Shown here in pieces: positions 23,910 to 32,605 of a stretch of DNA of 38,712 nucleotides. The first letter of the stretch is position 1, and every line of letters starts with the position of its first letter. The DNA is from Mesorhizobium sp. CU3 (lineage in GTDB: Bacteria > Pseudomonadota > Alphaproteobacteria > Rhizobiales > Rhizobiaceae): positions 1 through 38,712 of the forward strand of contig NZ_VFWX01000029.1 in assembly GCF_006442965.1 (NCBI RefSeq), in the 5' to 3' direction. The position numbers and the translations under genes were made by a program. The notes beneath the pieces are model-generated. The model ran no database searches and was not told where the DNA came from. It was given only the letters and a program-made list of their open reading frames with translations.

Positions 23910-24671
23910 TCAGTGGCCCGGGTGCAGGGCGTCGTTGAGATACATGCAGGTCAGCACCGCGAAGACATAGGCCTGCAGGAAGGCGACCAGCAACTCGAGC
24001 GCAGTCAGCGCGACAGCCATGGCGAGCGGCAGCACCGAGCCGGCGATGCCGACGGCGCCGAGCGCAGAGAGGCTGACGACGAAGCCCGAGAACACTTTCA
24101 GCGTGATGTGGCCGGCCAGCATGTTGGCGAAGAGACGAACCGAGAGGCTGACGGGACGCGAGACGAAGGAGATAACTTCGATCGCCACCACCAGTGGCAA
24201 GAGCAGGCCCGGCACGCCATGCGGCACGAAAAGCTTGAGGAAGCCGAGGCCGTGCTTGGCGAAGCCGTAGACGACGACGGTGCCGATGACCAGGATCGCC
24301 AGCGTGAAGGTGACGATGATGTGGCTGGTGACGGTGAAGAAATAAGGGAACAAGCCGATCAGATTGGCGACCAGCACGAACATGAACAGCGAGAACACCA
24401 GCGGGAAGAACTGCATGCCCTGCTTGCCGGCGGCATCGCGCAGCATGTTGCCGACGAACTCGTAAGCCATTTCGGAAATCGACTGCAGGCGGCCCGGGAT
24501 CAGCGCGCGGCTGGCGGTGCTCATGTAGAGGAAGCCCGACGCGAGGACGATGGTCACGACCATGAACAGCGCGGAATTGGTGAAGGAAACGTCGTAGCCG
24601 CCGATGTGAATCGGGATGAGCGGATGGATCTGGAACTGGTGGATCGGATCGACCTTGTCAGCAGCAGCCAC
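23910..24671 (-). CDS. atpB: ATP synthase F0 subunit a
   Basis: The 253-aa membrane subunit provides the two proton half-channels. Several hydrophobic helices are visible, and the essential Arg is at 179 in SRPVSLSVRLFANMLAGH, next to the c-ring Glu. LELLVAFLQAYVFAVLTCMYLNDALH is the typical last helix. FHPLIPIHIGGYDVSFTNS-like N-terminal sequence (QIHPLIPIHIGGYD) fits alphaproteobacterial forms. It is second in the operon, 69 bases after atpI. Confidence 0.96.
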   Translation of the reverse strand: MAAADKVDPIHQFQIHPLIPIHIGGYDVSFTNSALFMVVTIVLASGFLYMSTASRALIPGRLQSISEMAYEFVGNMLRDAAGKQGMQFFPLVFSLFMFVLVANLIGLFPYFFTVTSHIIVTFTLAILVIGTVVVYGFAKHGLGFLKLFVPHGVPGLLLPLVVAIEVISFVSRPVSLSVRLFANMLAGHITLKVFSGFVVSLSALGAVGIAGSVLPLAMAVALTALELLVAFLQAYVFAVLTCMYLNDALHPGH

Positions 24672-24740
24672 TTTAAATCCCCGTCAAAGCCACGATCGGC
24701 TTCTTCACAAGTTCTGTTTAGCGCCTTCAGGCGCCTGATG

Positions 24741-25133
24741 TCATTTCTTCGGTTCGCGCGGCTGGCCGCCTTGACCGAATTCCGACGCAAGTCCCGCCGA
24801 ACGCAGGACATTGAGCACGCCGGCACCAAAGCCAAGCAACAGGCCGACGATCAGACCCCATGGCGCCGTTCCCGCCAGACGGTCGATGAACCAGCCCAAG
24901 CCGACACCGACCACCACTCCGGCGATAAACTCGCTGGACAGCTTCAGCGCCTGACCGTAACCGGTCGCGGCTTTCACTTCGTCTTTCCCCTCGGGCCGGT
25001 CCGGCCGCCTCGTCGCAAGCGATGCTTCGAGACTGCGCCGGCGGCGCTCAAGTTCGTCGTCGCGGATGGTGGCTTCTGGCTGCCTGCCGCGGCCGGTTTC
25101 TCCGGTTCCGTCTGGCCCGGTTTTGTCGGCCAT
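24741..25133 (-). CDS. atpI: ATP synthase protein I
   Basis: The 130-aa accessory protein probably helps assemble the c ring. Residues 1-55 are charged and cytosolic (RDDELERRRRSLEASLA). Two membrane helices follow: SSEFIAGVVVGVGLGWFIDRL and APWGLIVGLLLGFGAGVLNVLR. FIDRLAGTAPWG between them is the AtpI signature. It opens the operon, about 52 bases after the predicted transcription start. Confidence 0.92.
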   Translation of the reverse strand: MADKTGPDGTGETGRGRQPEATIRDDELERRRRSLEASLATRRPDRPEGKDEVKAATGYGQALKLSSEFIAGVVVGVGLGWFIDRLAGTAPWGLIVGLLLGFGAGVLNVLRSAGLASEFGQGGQPREPKK

Positions 25134-25191
25134 CGCAACCCCCCTGCCCGAGCAGACGATTTACCGTCCGTCCGCTTGTAAAGTCGCCGGC

Positions 25192-25220
25192 AACATAGTT
25201 AGAGGGTCAGCGCCCGTCAA
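25192..25220 (-). promoter_or_regulatory. atp operon promoter
   Basis: On the minus strand CTTGACG (-35, TTGACG at 25220-25215) and CTATGTT (-10, TATGTT at 25197-25192) are separated by exactly 17 bases, matching the alphaproteobacterial sigma-70 pattern CTTGAC-N17-CTATAT. AT-rich DNA at 25245-25285 lies upstream and might act as an UP element. The remaining 25286-25394 shows nothing recognisable. Confidence 0.75.
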
Positions 25221-25394
25221 GCCACGGACCGAACTTCGAAGCGATGTATTTTTCTTATATAAATCAATATCTTATCAAAGTGCGACATCGTGCCCTTCAC
25301 GGCCGCGTGAGGCGACGGTGCGAATCCGCGCGGCAAGTCGCTCAGGCGGAGGCATGCCGGGCACCGGAGGAAGGGGCGCCGGAGGCATCGCTTA

Positions 25395-25415
25395 GGCGGC
25401 TCGGCTCGAGCCGCC
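25395..25415 (-). terminator. hairpin after the wall hydrolase gene
   Basis: GGCGGCTCG and CGAGCCGCC (25395-25403, 25407-25415) make a perfect nine-pair stem with a three-base loop, eight bases beyond the stop of the minus-strand gene. No T-run follows. Confidence 0.45.
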
Positions 25416-25423
25416 CAGCCGGC

Positions 25424-26608
25424 TCAGCTCCAGCCGCCGCCATAGGTGCGGTAGAAGATGTGCAGGCCGATTTTGGTCATGCGGTGCATGGCGCGCGCCC
25501 AGCCCGGATGGACGTAGTTGGCGTAGTAATGCGTCGAGGAGCCGACCTCGGGAATGAAGATCTTGCCGGCCGTCACCGCCATGGCGACCTCCTGCGCGGT
25601 CTTATAGGAGGCCTGGTCGGTGACGACCTTCTTCCTGCCGTCGCAGGCGAAGGAGAACTGGCAGCGATTGAACCAGTCGTCGTTCTGGTAGACGACGCCG
25701 CAGATGGTTTTCGGATAGGCCGGGTTGCGGACGCGGTTCAGAATCACCTGCGCCACCGCCGCCTGGCCGCGGACGGGCTCGCTGCGGGCCTCGAAATAGA
25801 TGCCTTTGGCGAGGCAGGCCTGTTCGGGCTTGGAAAAGACGCTCGCCGGCAGCGGGTTCTGCAGCCAGGCATGATCGCCCTTGCCCATCGGCGGGATGAA
25901 GCGGCCATCGTTCGGCTGCTCGTCCTGCAGCAGCGCCTCGAAGGGCGAGGCCTTGGCGTAGTCGGGCGCCGCCTGGGCATAGGCGGTGGCAAGGACGTCC
26001 GGCTTGTCGTTGTTGACGAGCGCGATCAGTGCCGCCGGCAGATCCGGATCGGGCTTCTTGTCCTCGCGCAGGTGGAAGGCCTGGGCGATCTGCACCTCCT
26101 TGCCCTTGATGCCGGGCTTGGCGAAGGTCAGCTTCAGGCCGCTGTCCAGGCTGGGGCGGATCAGCGAGGAGGTGCGCTCGAAGATGGAGCCGGCGCTGAA
26201 ATTCTTTGGCGGCGCGACTGGCGACACCTGCACCAGGCGCCCCTTCTTGTCGGCGCGCACGACACGGTCCTCGTCGGGCGTCGCGCCTGCGGCGCTGCCC
26301 TTGCCACGGAATGCGACGGTGCCGACGCCCGGCAGATTGACGCCGGAGCCGGAGAGCGAACCGGTGGTGGTGGAATCGACGAAGGGCATTTCGGCCGCAT
26401 GCACCGAGCCGGCGGCGGACTTCTCGACATAGGCGTTCCAGCGCGTATTCGGCGCTTCCAGCCCGGACACCAGGCTGGTCATGTCCTGATAGCCGACCTC
26501 CGCCGGAAAGCCGACCCAGATGCCGAGCCCAAGAACCAAAGGCGGAAGGAAGGAACGTCTTTTCGCAACGGCGGCGGCGACAAGCCGCTTTGCAACGCGT
26601 CGATGCAC
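25424..26608 (-). CDS. SleB-type cell wall hydrolase
   Basis: The 394-aa protein begins with a basic segment and one hydrophobic helix (FLPPLVLGLGIWVGFPA, about 20-36), anchoring or exporting it. Residues 40-255 are a low-complexity periplasmic linker of unknown fold. The C-terminal Hydrolase_2 domain (about 262-390) has CLAKGIYFEARSEPVRGQAAVAQVILNRV with catalytic Glu273, then CGVVYQND, CQFSFACDG and STHYYANYVHPGWA. Such enzymes are lytic transglycosylases acting on peptidoglycan. In rhizobia these domains are used in vegetative growth, not spore germination. It stands alone. Confidence 0.9.
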   Translation of the reverse strand: MHRRVAKRLVAAAVAKRRSFLPPLVLGLGIWVGFPAEVGYQDMTSLVSGLEAPNTRWNAYVEKSAAGSVHAAEMPFVDSTTTGSLSGSGVNLPGVGTVAFRGKGSAAGATPDEDRVVRADKKGRLVQVSPVAPPKNFSAGSIFERTSSLIRPSLDSGLKLTFAKPGIKGKEVQIAQAFHLREDKKPDPDLPAALIALVNNDKPDVLATAYAQAAPDYAKASPFEALLQDEQPNDGRFIPPMGKGDHAWLQNPLPASVFSKPEQACLAKGIYFEARSEPVRGQAAVAQVILNRVRNPAYPKTICGVVYQNDDWFNRCQFSFACDGRKKVVTDQASYKTAQEVAMAVTAGKIFIPEVGSSTHYYANYVHPGWARAMHRMTKIGLHIFYRTYGGGWS

Positions 26609-26709
26609 GGAACTCTCCAGAACGCTACTGACCCGGAGAGCGAAAATGAAGCATTAACCTTGATGGTGAGTTAACGACATCGATCATCTTGTCTTCATGC
26701 AGGTGGCCA

Positions 26710-26736
26710 GCCGGCTCCCCGTCTCAGGGAGCCGGC
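26710..26736 (-). terminator. terminator-like hairpin after the MFS gene
   Basis: GCCGGCTCCC (26710-26719) and GGGAGCCGGC (26727-26736) form a perfect ten-pair stem with a seven-base loop, just beyond the stop of the minus-strand transporter. No T-run follows. Confidence 0.5.
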
Positions 26737-26742
26737 GAAGAA

Positions 26743-28008
26743 TCATACCTGGCGCAGGAAGATCGGCCAGGCGATCGCCGCGCAGATGGCAGCCGCCAGC
26801 CACACGCCTTGCCAGGCGAAGACCAGCAGAAGCCACGGAATGGCGATCGGCACCAGGCAGAAACCGATGAAGACAAAGCTGTTCGCGAGGCTGAGCGCGG
26901 TGCCGACATGGCCAGCGCCGGCCAGCGTGGCGAGTTCGGTATAGGCGACGCCATGCCAGGCCGAGACTGAGATGCCGGCGACGACGACCATGAAGGGTAA
27001 CGCCGTAATCAGCGCCGGCTGACGGCCGGCCGCGAGCACGAACAGCCATAACAGCAGGAACGCCGCGGCGCTGAGCGCGCTGCAAAGCTTCAGGAAGGAC
27101 CGGCGATTGCCGTGGCGGTCGGTGTAGCGGCCGCTCCAGACGCGCATCGTCATGGCGCCGGTCTGTACGACGGCAAGGCTGGCGCTGGTTACAAGCGTGC
27201 CCATGCCGGCGAAGTCGTGCAAGAAGACCGAGGCGAAGGTCAGCACCGCGACCTGCGGGAAGCAGAGCAGGCCGATCGCCGTCGAAATGCGCCAGACCTC
27301 GATGTTGCGCAGTGGCGCCGGCCCGGTCGAAGCAGCCGCGACATGGCTACCCGCTTCCGTCGGCGGCTCATGCAGCCAGCGCCAGGCGAATAAGGCCGAG
27401 AGCGCGGAGGCGGACGCCAGCAGGCCGAAGACGGCAGCGAAGCCATATGCCGAGGCAAGCGAGGGCAGGACGAGCGCGCCAAGCCCGCCGCCCATCGGCA
27501 CCGCGGTCTGCCTGATGCTCATGGCGAAGCCGCGCTCGCCTTCTGCGAACCAGCCCATGATGGCGCGGCCGCTGGAGCCGTTGACGCTGCCGCCGAGCAG
27601 GCCGGCGACCAGCAGGCTCGCCGAAAGCAGCGCGGCGCCAGGGATGGCCATTTTCGTCGGCACGACGAGCAGCGCCATGATCAACAGCCATGCCGCCGTC
27701 GCGCCGAGCCCGGTCAGAAGCACGCGGCGATCGCCCCAGCGATCGGTCAGCACGCCCCAGGGCAGTTCGCTGAGCGCCACGCCGAGCCCGAGCAGACCGA
27801 GCGCAAGACCGAGTTGGGTATTGTCGAGGTGATAGCCCTGTCGCATCACCACCGCGGTGGCGGGGATGCCGGAGAAGGTGGCGGAGAAACCGGCATTGGC
27901 GGCAACGCCGATACCAAGCACCTTCCAGCGGTGGTTCGGCCCGAAACGCGGAGGAGCAACGGTGGTTTTGCCTAGTCGGCATTCGGCGCGCGTGACGATG
28001 GCGGACAT
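26743..28008 (-). CDS. MFS transporter
   Basis: The 421-aa protein has about twelve hydrophobic segments. The A-motif between helices 2 and 3 is recognisable as GVLTDRWGDRRVLL, and its second-half counterpart is SGRYTDRHGNRRSFL. SELPWGVLTDRWG and NGSSGRAIMGWF fit the CynX/NimT-like or Bcr-type branches of the superfamily; the substrate is unknown. I chose ATG 28008 because GGGA lies nine bases upstream, whereas the ATG at 28017 directly abuts it. The much longer open frame runs antisense to the divergent LysR gene and is not real. Regulation by that LysR protein is likely. Confidence 0.85.
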   Translation of the reverse strand: MSAIVTRAECRLGKTTVAPPRFGPNHRWKVLGIGVAANAGFSATFSGIPATAVVMRQGYHLDNTQLGLALGLLGLGVALSELPWGVLTDRWGDRRVLLTGLGATAAWLLIMALLVVPTKMAIPGAALLSASLLVAGLLGGSVNGSSGRAIMGWFAEGERGFAMSIRQTAVPMGGGLGALVLPSLASAYGFAAVFGLLASASALSALFAWRWLHEPPTEAGSHVAAASTGPAPLRNIEVWRISTAIGLLCFPQVAVLTFASVFLHDFAGMGTLVTSASLAVVQTGAMTMRVWSGRYTDRHGNRRSFLKLCSALSAAAFLLLWLFVLAAGRQPALITALPFMVVVAGISVSAWHGVAYTELATLAGAGHVGTALSLANSFVFIGFCLVPIAIPWLLLVFAWQGVWLAAAICAAIAWPIFLRQV

Positions 28009-28081
28009 GATTCTCATTCCCGTGACGGCCGGCGAGCGGCCTTGACGCACGGGATGTAGCGCCATAGCATCATCCATAAAA

Positions 28082-28117
28082 TCAGGAAGTTTTTGACAAA
28101 CGATCCTGAAAATTAGG
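28082..28117. promoter_or_regulatory. candidate LysR operator and promoter
   Basis: TCAGGA (28082-28087) is mirrored by TCCTGA (28104-28109). TCCTGAAAATTAGGA (28103 region to 28117) is itself an imperfect palindrome of the LysR box type. TTGACA (28093-28098) lies between them as a possible -35. AGGA at the right end also serves as ribosome site for the LysR gene. This is the only strong symmetry in the 117-base divergent spacer. Confidence 0.5.
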
Positions 28118-28125
28118 ACAATACC

Positions 28126-29046
28126 ATGCACCGTGTCACATTCGATCTGGACGTGTTGAGGACCTTCGTCACCGGCATGGAGTTGGGCAGCTTCGCCAAG
28201 GCGGCCGAGCGGCTCGGACGTTCGACATCGGCCGTCAGCGCACAACTGAAAAAGCTGGAAGAGCAGGCAGCGACGCCGATCTTCCGCAAAGCCGGGCGCG
28301 GCCTGGCACTGACCGAGGCCGGCGAGACGATGCTGGGCTATGCACGGCGGCTGATCGAGCTCAACGACGAGGCGGCTTCGGCCATTCGCGGCGTCGAGCT
28401 TGAAGGCTGGGTGCGGCTCGGGCTGCAGGAGGATTTCGGCGAAACGGTGCTGCCCGAAGTGCTCGGCCGCTTCGCGCGCGCCCATCCCAAGGTGCGCATC
28501 GAGGCGCGCATCGGCCGCAGCCACGAGCTGGCGGATCGCGTCGTCTCCGGCAACCTCGACATCGCGCTTGCCTGGCATGACGGCGCAACCTTGCCTCCCT
28601 ACAGCCGCCGTGTCGCCGAGGTGCAGACGCGCTGGATCGGTCCGGCTAAGCCGATGGCCGTCGGCCCGGGCGATGGCGGGCCGCTGCCGCTGGTGATGTT
28701 CGAGGCGCCTTGCCTTTTGCGCACAGTGGCGACGGAGACGCTCGACCGCGCCGGCAAGGGCTGGCGCCTGGCCTTTTCCAGCCCCAGCCTCGGCGGCATC
28801 TGGGCGGCGGTGGCGGCGGGCCTTGGCCTGACCATCCGCACCGACATCGGCCTGCCCGCCACTGTCCGGGCGGTCGCGCCAGGCGTGCTCGATCTGCCCG
28901 CCTTGCCGAAGCTGGCGCTGCATCTGCACCAGAAGGATGCCGAGCTCGATCCGGTCTCAGCGCGGCTGGCGGAGATCCTTTTGCAAGCGGCGATGGAGGC
29001 GCTGCCGGAAGGGGCGCGGACTGAGAGGTTGAGGGAGGTCGCTTAG
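28126..29046 (+). CDS. LysR family transcriptional regulator
   Basis: The 306-aa regulator has a winged-helix N-terminus (about 6-65: LDVLRTFVTGMELGSFAKAAERLGRSTSAVSAQLKKLEEQ, broken here only by convention) and a LysR substrate-binding domain (RLGLQEDFGETVLPEVLGRF, then GGIWAAVAAGLGLTIRTD). It is divergent from the MFS transporter and most likely controls it; the inducer is unknown. AGGA eight bases before the ATG is a reasonable ribosome site. The ending is rich in Glu and Arg. Confidence 0.93.
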   Translation: MHRVTFDLDVLRTFVTGMELGSFAKAAERLGRSTSAVSAQLKKLEEQAATPIFRKAGRGLALTEAGETMLGYARRLIELNDEAASAIRGVELEGWVRLGLQEDFGETVLPEVLGRFARAHPKVRIEARIGRSHELADRVVSGNLDIALAWHDGATLPPYSRRVAEVQTRWIGPAKPMAVGPGDGGPLPLVMFEAPCLLRTVATETLDRAGKGWRLAFSSPSLGGIWAAVAAGLGLTIRTDIGLPATVRAVAPGVLDLPALPKLALHLHQKDAELDPVSARLAEILLQAAMEALPEGARTERLREVA

Positions 29047-29056
29047 GCCCACACTG

Positions 29057-29236
29057 TTCGTCATCCACGGGCGGAGCGACGCGAAGCGGAGCGTAGACCC
29101 GAGGATCCATTCCGTTACGTCGACCAAAGAGTGCAGAGGTGCAGAATTCTGAATCGTCGCGGCGCCTCTAAGTCACGGCATGGATCCTCGGGTCTGCGCG
29201 CGTCGCTTCGCTCCTTGCTTCGCCCGTGGATGACGA
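29057..29236. repeat. large palindromic intergenic element, copy 2
   Basis: The left arm from TTCGTCATCC (29057) to about 29116 and the right arm from about 29175 to ATGACGA (29236) are imperfect reverse complements and match the arms of the element at 12509-12702. The centre differs: it contains GAGTGCAGAGGTGCAGAATTC instead of the tight hairpin of copy 1 but retains GTGCAGA. It fills the space between the LysR gene and der. Confidence 0.75.
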
Positions 29237-29261
29237 CCGCAGGGAAGCGCTTCCCAAAGCC

Positions 29262-30695
29262 TCACCGCTTCTTCGCGCGCCCCGCAAACGGATTGTCCGA
29301 GGTGCGCAGCGCCATGCGGATCGGCACGCCGGGCATGTCGAAGGCCTCGCGCAGGCTGTTGGTCAGGTAGCGCACATAGGATTGCGGCATCGCGTCCGGG
29401 CGCGAGCAGGAGACGACGAAGCCCGGCGGGCGGGTCTTGGCCTGGGTGACATATTTGATCTTCAGCCGGCGGCCGGCGACGGCAGGCGGCGGATGATGTG
29501 CCAGGATGCCTTCCAGCCAGCGGTTGAGCTTGCCGGTCGAGACGCGGCTGTTCCAGACCTTGTGGGTCTTGATGACGCTTTCCATCAGCTTGTCGAGGCC
29601 GCGCCCGGTCTCGGCCGAGACGGTGACCGCCTGGATGCCGCGCACCTGCGGCAGCAAGCGCCCGGTCTTTTCGCGCAACTCGGCCAGCAGTTCCTGCGGG
29701 TTGTCGATCAGGTCCCATTTGTTGAAGGCGATAACCGGCGCCCTGCCCTCGCGGATGATGAGATCGGCGATCTGCAGGTCCTGCTTCTCGAAGGGGATGG
29801 TGGCGTCGAGCACGATGATGACGATCTCGGCGAAGCGGATGGCGCGGAGCCCATCCTGCACCGAGAGCTTCTCGAGCTTTTCCTGCACCTTGGCCTTGCG
29901 GCGCATGCCGGCGGTGTCGTGGAGCTTTATGCGGCGGCCGCGCCAGTCCCAGTCGACCGAGATCGAATCGCGGGTGATGCCGGCTTCCGGGCCGGTCAGC
30001 AGCCGCTCCTCGCCGATCAGCGCGTTGATCAGCGTCGACTTGCCGGCATTGGGGCGGCCGACGACGGCGATGCGCAGCGGCTTGGTGTCGTCATAAGCAG
30101 GCTCGGCGTCCGGATCGGCGATGTCCTCGCCGATCAGCACCTCGCTGGCGGCGATCTCGTCGCTGCCGTCTTCTTCCTCGTCCTCGCCGAAGGCGCGTTC
30201 CTCGCCAAGCGCTTCGACCACCGCGTCGCGCAAATCGGGCATGCCCTGGCCGTGCTCGGCCGAGACCGGGATCGGCTCGCCAAGGCCGAGCTCCCAGGCC
30301 TCCAGCAGGCCGCCTTGCGCGCCGCGGGCTTCGGCCTTGTTGGCGACCAGCACGACCGGCTTGCCGGACTTGCGCACCACCTCGGCGAAGGTGCGGTCGT
30401 CGGGCATCAGGCCGGACTTGGCGTCGACGGTGAAGAAGATCAGGTCGGCCTCGCGGATGGCGATCTCGGTCTGCTGGCGCATGCGGCCGGGCAGCGTCGA
30501 GGCGGCGGCATCCTCGAAACCGGCGGTGTCGATGACGTCGAAATGGAGGTCATAGAGTTTTGCCGCATGGACGCGGCGGTCGCGCGTCACGCCGGGCGTG
30601 TCGTCGACAAGCGCCAGCTTCTTTCCGACCAGCCGATTGAAAAGAGTCGATTTGCCGACGTTAGGCCGGCCGATGATGGCGACTTTGAACGACAT
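29262..30695 (-). CDS. der: ribosome biogenesis GTPase Der (EngA)
   Basis: The 477-aa protein has two tandem GTPase domains. Domain 1 has GRPNVGKST (9-17), DTPGVTRD, DTAGFE and NKAE; domain 2 has GRPNAGKST (213-221), DTAGM and NKWD; a KH-like C-terminal domain follows. It acts in assembly of the 50S ribosomal subunit and is essential in most bacteria. The linker between the G domains (about 165-205) is unusually acidic (EDEEEDGSDE). It lies six bases after the YfgM-like gene, so the two form one unit, as der and yfgM neighbours do in other proteobacteria. Confidence 0.97.
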   Translation of the reverse strand: MSFKVAIIGRPNVGKSTLFNRLVGKKLALVDDTPGVTRDRRVHAAKLYDLHFDVIDTAGFEDAAASTLPGRMRQQTEIAIREADLIFFTVDAKSGLMPDDRTFAEVVRKSGKPVVLVANKAEARGAQGGLLEAWELGLGEPIPVSAEHGQGMPDLRDAVVEALGEERAFGEDEEEDGSDEIAASEVLIGEDIADPDAEPAYDDTKPLRIAVVGRPNAGKSTLINALIGEERLLTGPEAGITRDSISVDWDWRGRRIKLHDTAGMRRKAKVQEKLEKLSVQDGLRAIRFAEIVIIVLDATIPFEKQDLQIADLIIREGRAPVIAFNKWDLIDNPQELLAELREKTGRLLPQVRGIQAVTVSAETGRGLDKLMESVIKTHKVWNSRVSTGKLNRWLEGILAHHPPPAVAGRRLKIKYVTQAKTRPPGFVVSCSRPDAMPQSYVRYLTNSLREAFDMPGVPIRMALRTSDNPFAGRAKKR

Positions 30696-30701
30696 CCGGG
30701 G

Positions 30702-31367
30702 TCACGAGGCGTTGCCCGACCCGCGGATCAGCTCGGACATCAGCGTTGCCCGCTGGCGCACATTGCGCGGGGCGCCGTCATCCGAAGAGATCTGGTCGAA
30801 CAGTTTGAGCGCATCGGCCGACTTGCCGTCCTTCCAGGCGGCAAGGCCAAGCGCCTCACGCGCCGAGCTGCGCAGCGGGTTGGTGTCGGCGGTCAGCGCC
30901 TCGACGCGGCTGGCGACATCGGCGTAGGAACCGTGGTCGACGAGCAGCAGCGCCGCCCTCAGACGCGCGATGTCGCGGATGCCGCCGGGGATGGCGGTGT
31001 CGGCGGCGACCTCGTCGAAATCCTTGACCGCGCCGTCGACGTCGCCCTTGTCGGCCTTGACGGTCGCGGCGCGCATGCGAGCAAGCAGCGGATAGGCGCC
31101 GTAGCCGTCCTTCTCCAACTGGTCGAGCGCTGCGATCGCCTCGTCGTTCTTGCCGTCATTGGCAAGCTTGAGCGCCGCCGAGAAAGCATCGCCCGAGCGG
31201 TTGGCGCGGGTCTCGTCCCAATAGCGATAGCCGACGACGGCGGCGGTGCCGAGCACGATCAGGATGGCGATGCCGAGCAGCGCCGGGCCGAAACGGTCCC
31301 ACAGCTTTTGCGCCTGCTCGCGACGCATCTCTTCGTTGACTTCGCGGATAAAACTGTCGTCCGACAT
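30702..31367 (-). CDS. YfgM-like TPR membrane protein
   Basis: The 221-aa protein has a charged cytosolic start (MSDDSFIREVNEEMRREQA), one membrane helix (PALLGIAILIVLGTAAVVGY, about 28-47) and a periplasmic TPR_21-type domain (GDAFSAALKLANDGKNDEAI, ARMRAATVKADKGDVDGAV). In E. coli YfgM associates with the Sec translocon and periplasmic chaperones. Synteny with der supports the assignment. ATG at 31367 is chosen; the ribosome site is weak. Confidence 0.87.
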   Translation of the reverse strand: MSDDSFIREVNEEMRREQAQKLWDRFGPALLGIAILIVLGTAAVVGYRYWDETRANRSGDAFSAALKLANDGKNDEAIAALDQLEKDGYGAYPLLARMRAATVKADKGDVDGAVKDFDEVAADTAIPGGIRDIARLRAALLLVDHGSYADVASRVEALTADTNPLRSSAREALGLAAWKDGKSADALKLFDQISSDDGAPRNVRQRATLMSELIRGSGNAS

Positions 31368-31570
31368 CAATCAAAAACCACTTCAGCCCCGGACGGGGCG
31401 CTTGTTGAGCCCGCGTTTTAGCGAAAAATTGCCGGCATGGAAGGGGGAGAGCGGGAAAATCGGCGCAGAGCGGCAGATAGTCCGCCGATCTTGCCGGAAC
31501 GCATCGGCGCCACATTTGCGCGATAGCCGGCTTCCTATCAGCCGGAGAGGGTCCTGCCAGAAGGTTGCCG

Positions 31571-32581
31571 ATGCTGCGTTCGTACCGCGTTCTTGCGCTC
31601 AGTCTTGCCGCGATTGCCGCCGCGCAATCGGCCCTGGCCGATCCGCCGAAAGCGCCCTCCTCAGCCCCGACGAAGCCCAAGCAGATCGTGCTGATCTCCT
31701 TCGACGCGGCGCGCGAGATCTCGCAATGGCAGCGCAGCCGGGCGCTGGCAAAGCGCACCGGCGCGCATTTCACCTATTTTTTGTCCTGCGTCTTCCTGCT
31801 CTCGCCGGACACGCGCCAGCTCTATACCGGCCCGGGCAAGGCCGCCGGCAAATCCAATGTCGGCTTCGGCGCCTCGAAGCAGGACGTCGCCGACCGGCTG
31901 GAGCAGGTAAGGCTGGCCGCCGCCGAGGGCCATGACATCGGCAGCCATGCCTGCGGCCATTTCGACGGCAAGGCGTGGAGCAAGGCCGACTGGCTGGCCG
32001 AATTCGCGTCGGTCCGGCGCATCTTCGAAAACGCCTTTGCGATCAACGGCATCCCGGAACCGGCCGGCTGGCGCGATGTCGCGCATCATGCGTTGGTCGG
32101 GTTCCGCGCGCCCTATCTGTCGACGAACAAGGCGCTTTACGAAGCGCTGCCCGAAGCCGGCTTCCAGTATGACGCCAGCGGTGTCTCGAAAGGCCCTACC
32201 CTGCCGCCGACGGTGAACGGCACAACGCGCTTTGCACTGCCGCTTATTGCGGAGGGACCGAAGGCAAAGCCGGTTGTCGCCATGGACTACAATCTCTTCG
32301 TGCGCCATTCCGGCGGCTTCGAGCGGGCGGACAAGGACGGAGCATTCGCCGAGCGCGCCTACCAAGCGTTCCGCGCCGCCTTCGAAGCCCAGTATAACGG
32401 CAAACGGCTGCCGCTGGAGCTCGGCTTCCACTTCACCCCGATGAATGGCGGTACCTATTGGAACGCGCTGGAGCGCTTCGCCGGCGAGGTCTGCGTGAAG
32501 ACCGACGTCGAGTGCATCAGTTTTCGCGACTACGTGGCGCGGCAACGCGCCGGGCAGTCAAAGGCGGCGGTGGGCGGCTAG
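31571..32581 (+). CDS. exported polysaccharide deacetylase family protein
   Basis: The 336-aa protein starts with a Sec signal (MLRSYRVLALSLAAIAAAQ, cleavage after ALA). IVLISFDAAREISQW supplies the first Asp (about 45) in the position of the NodB-homology motif 1, and GHDIGSHACGHFDG gives the metal-binding H-x3-H pair (126, 130). VGFRAPYL fits motif 3. It would deacetylate an N-acetylated sugar polymer outside the cytoplasm, peptidoglycan or an exopolysaccharide; the target is unknown. The sequence is more divergent than NodB itself. The stop codon sits in the loop of a strong hairpin. Confidence 0.85.
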   Translation: MLRSYRVLALSLAAIAAAQSALADPPKAPSSAPTKPKQIVLISFDAAREISQWQRSRALAKRTGAHFTYFLSCVFLLSPDTRQLYTGPGKAAGKSNVGFGASKQDVADRLEQVRLAAAEGHDIGSHACGHFDGKAWSKADWLAEFASVRRIFENAFAINGIPEPAGWRDVAHHALVGFRAPYLSTNKALYEALPEAGFQYDASGVSKGPTLPPTVNGTTRFALPLIAEGPKAKPVVAMDYNLFVRHSGGFERADKDGAFAERAYQAFRAAFEAQYNGKRLPLELGFHFTPMNGGTYWNALERFAGEVCVKTDVECISFRDYVARQRAGQSKAAVGG

Positions 32582-32592
32582 AGCCGCCCACC
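32569..32592. terminator. hairpin between convergent genes, stop codon in its loop
   Basis: GGTGGGCGGC (32569-32578) and GCCGCCCACC (32583-32592) form a perfect ten-pair stem with loop TAGA, whose TAG is the deacetylase stop. No T-run follows on plus; a short TTT follows on minus. It separates this gene from bacA, 24 bases away. Confidence 0.5.
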
Positions 32593-32605
32593 CTCCGATT
32601 CCAGG

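Noticed and set aside
26655..26675. TTAA half-sites upstream of the wall hydrolase gene, reminiscent of a CtrA site
   Set aside because: The spacing between TTAA elements is about 13 bases rather than the seven of the TTAA-N7-TTAA consensus.
28009..28929. Large N-terminal extension of the MFS ORF
   Set aside because: It runs antisense through the LysR gene; the transporter homology starts at about 28008.
29226..31421. 731-codon plus-strand ORF
   Set aside because: Antisense to der and the YfgM-like gene, with no protein-like motifs.
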